Program-made: the position numbers and the translations under genes
Notes under the pieces: model-generated
The model's input: the letters and a program-made list of their open reading frames with translations, nothing else
The model's database searches: none
Told to the model about the DNA's origin: nothing
In this document: positions 62,855-64,000 of the stretch, piece by piece
Layout: every line of letters begins with the position of its first letter
Position numbering within the stretch: position 1 is the stretch's first letter
Assembly (NCBI RefSeq): GCF_000802305.1
Contig: NZ_JTDK01000016.1
Span: forward strand, 88,875 to 152,874
Direction of reading: 5' to 3'
Origin: Microbacterium mangrovi
GTDB lineage: Bacteria; Actinomycetota; Actinomycetes; Actinomycetales; Microbacteriaceae
DNA length: 64,000 bases

Positions 62855-63520
62855 TCACTCGCGACGGAACGTGAGGTGGATCGTGCCGCTGTCGGCGGTT
62901 TCGGCAACGACGTCGTAGCCCGCCTCGAGCCCGCGCAGGTCGTCCCACAGGCGGATGCCGCGCCCGAGCAGGATCGGGGCGATCGCGACGTGCAGCCGGT
63001 CGACGAGCCCGGCCGCGAGGAACTGCCGGACGGTCGTGGGTCCGCCGCCGATCCGCACGTCTTTGCCGCCGGCGGCCTCATGGGCGAGCTCGAGGGCGTG
63101 CTCGATGTCGGTGTCGACGAACCGGAACGTCGTGCCGCCTTCCATCTCGAGCGTCGGGTGCGGCGTATGCGTGAGCACGAACACCGGCACGTGGAACGGC
63201 GGGTTCTCGCCCCACCACCCGCGCCAGTCCGGGTCATCCCCGTGATCGTGCAGGCCGAACATGCCGGCACCCATGATCTCGGCGCCGACCTCTTCGAAAT
63301 AGGCTTCGGCGTACGCCTCGTCGACACCGGTCGTGCCGGCGCCGCTGGTGTCGCCGAGAACCCGGGCGCGGAACGTGCGGGTCGCGGTGTACGCACCCAC
63401 CAGCCGGCCCCAGTCGTGCCCGAACGGATTCTCGGGGGTCTGATCGGTGGTCGTGGCGTAACCGTCGAGCGAGATGTTGAGGTCGACGCGGACGGCGCCG
63501 CGCGGCATGGGCGATGTCAT
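62855..63520 (-). CDS. Dihydrofolate-reductase-fold (RibD C-terminal-like) protein
   Basis: 221 residues of the RibD-C/YyaP-type reductase group: VRVDLNISLDGYATTTDQTPENPFG at the start, then KDVRIGGGPTTVRQFLAAGLVDRLHVAIAPILLGRGIRLW, the NADPH-binding and core segments. It is not a true folate enzyme by motif; the substrate is unknown. ATG 63520 has AGGAG upstream. Between the tRNA and the HNH gene. Confidence 0.88.
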   Translation of the reverse strand: MTSPMPRGAVRVDLNISLDGYATTTDQTPENPFGHDWGRLVGAYTATRTFRARVLGDTSGAGTTGVDEAYAEAYFEEVGAEIMGAGMFGLHDHGDDPDWRGWWGENPPFHVPVFVLTHTPHPTLEMEGGTTFRFVDTDIEHALELAHEAAGGKDVRIGGGPTTVRQFLAAGLVDRLHVAIAPILLGRGIRLWDDLRGLEAGYDVVAETADSGTIHLTFRRE

Positions 63521-63611
63521 GAAGGTCTCCTGTCGTTCAGTCCCGAACGTAGCGGATACCCCCGACGGCGTGGCCGGGTGCCCCTCGAGCCGCGTGATGG
63601 CGGGGTCGGGC

Positions 63612-64000
63612 TCAGAAGGGAGTCGTACCGTCTGGTACCGCGATCCTGCGCCCGATCGGTCCCTCGGAATCAATCCCGGGGGGTCGGCCGGGTGGTCGGT
63701 CGGGGACGAAGCGGACGGCGGCGGGGGGCCGGGTGCGGTACCCGCGGCGAGTCGGGGATGTGAAGTGCAGGATGCCGCCCGGGAGCTGCTCGACATGCCA
63801 GTCGGTGTGGTGCTTCACCGTGTGGTGGCGTTCGCACAGGCAGGCGAGGTTGCACAGGGCGGTGGGTCCGCCCTCAGCGTGGGCGGTGGTGTGGTCGATG
63901 TCGCATTTTCGGGCGGGGCGGCGGCAGCCGGGGAACCGGCAGGTCTCATCCCTGGCTTGCAGGAGACGTCGCATGGCGGTGCAGGGTCGGCGTTTGTCGA
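63612..64000 (-). CDS. 13E12/DUF222 HNH endonuclease, C-terminal part (gene continues beyond the window)
   Basis: About 129 residues visible, ending ...PDGTTPF at 63612. From DKRRPCTAM through the HNH core (CRFPGCRRP, DHTTAHAEGG, CERHHTVKH) to GYRTRPPAAVRF it is nearly identical to the copy ending at 25571, then diverges in the Pro-rich tail. The two copies lie in inverted orientation about 38 kb apart. Confidence 0.92.
   Translation of the reverse strand, partial: DKRRPCTAMRRLLQARDETCRFPGCRRPARKCDIDHTTAHAEGGPTALCNLACLCERHHTVKHHTDWHVEQLPGGILHFTSPTRRGYRTRPPAAVRFVPDRPPGRPPGIDSEGPIGRRIAVPDGTTPF

Noticed and set aside
62757..64000. A mobile island integrated at tRNA-Lys
   Set aside because: No integrase gene and no repeated tRNA 3' end is visible in the window.

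Overview
The window is high-GC chromosomal DNA from an actinobacterium, most likely family Microbacteriaceae and probably Microbacterium or a close relative. The reasons are the nusA-ylxR-infB-rbfA and truB-ribF blocks of actinobacterial type, two 13E12/DUF222 HNH endonuclease genes, a GlnR-like regulator beside ppk-mutT1-pstSCAB, many leaderless TANNNT-N6/7-ATG/GTG starts, and strong enrichment of the heptamer GGATGCC. No rRNA, CRISPR array, prophage or insertion sequence was seen. One tRNA (Lys-TTT) is present.

Layout. 1-7 kb: 5'-truncated view of pfkA, a SNF2 helicase, copA with a CsoR-type operator, and an MFS exporter. 7-11.5 kb: a LacI-regulated operon lacI-deoC-aldehyde dehydrogenase-truncated aldehyde dehydrogenase. 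11.5-14.8 kb: a tightly overlapping operon of a degenerate nucleoside-kinase-like gene, truB, two small membrane proteins and ribF. 14.8-20.5 kb: mutY converging on rbfA-infB-ylxR-nusA. 20.6-28 kb: housekeeping and accessory singles (DUF1206, LOG family, glycosyltransferase, HNH endonuclease, ogt, proS). 28-30 kb: a secreted Ig-like-repeat protein.

30-46 kb is the most distinctive part. A GntR/FadR-type regulator sits among three transcription units that each begin with the same TGTATACA palindrome. Unit 1 is GH42 beta-galactosidase, gcvPA, gcvPB, an NAD-kinase-like protein and an SDR. Unit 2 is sugar-binding lipoprotein, two permeases and a GH63-like glycosidase. Unit 3 is a second sugar-binding lipoprotein and two permeases. 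This looks like one glycoside uptake and breakdown regulon that also controls the two P-protein subunits of glycine decarboxylase without gcvT, gcvH or lpd nearby.

46-52 kb: an RNB ribonuclease, then a minus-strand run (37-residue membrane peptide, FABP/nitrobindin-like, YgfZ, FUSC-like, beta-lactamase-fold hydrolase). 52-60 kb: GlnR-like regulator, ppk, MutT1-like hydrolase and pstSCAB behind a PHO box, a phosphate and polyphosphate module. 60-64 kb: an aminotransferase class IV (PabC-like) gene, a candidate orphan structured RNA, small genes, tRNA-Lys with an odd T arm, a dihydrofolate-reductase-fold protein, and the 3' part of a second HNH gene.

Coordinates and starts come from reading the sequence by eye. 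Family names rest on remembered motifs, not on database searches.
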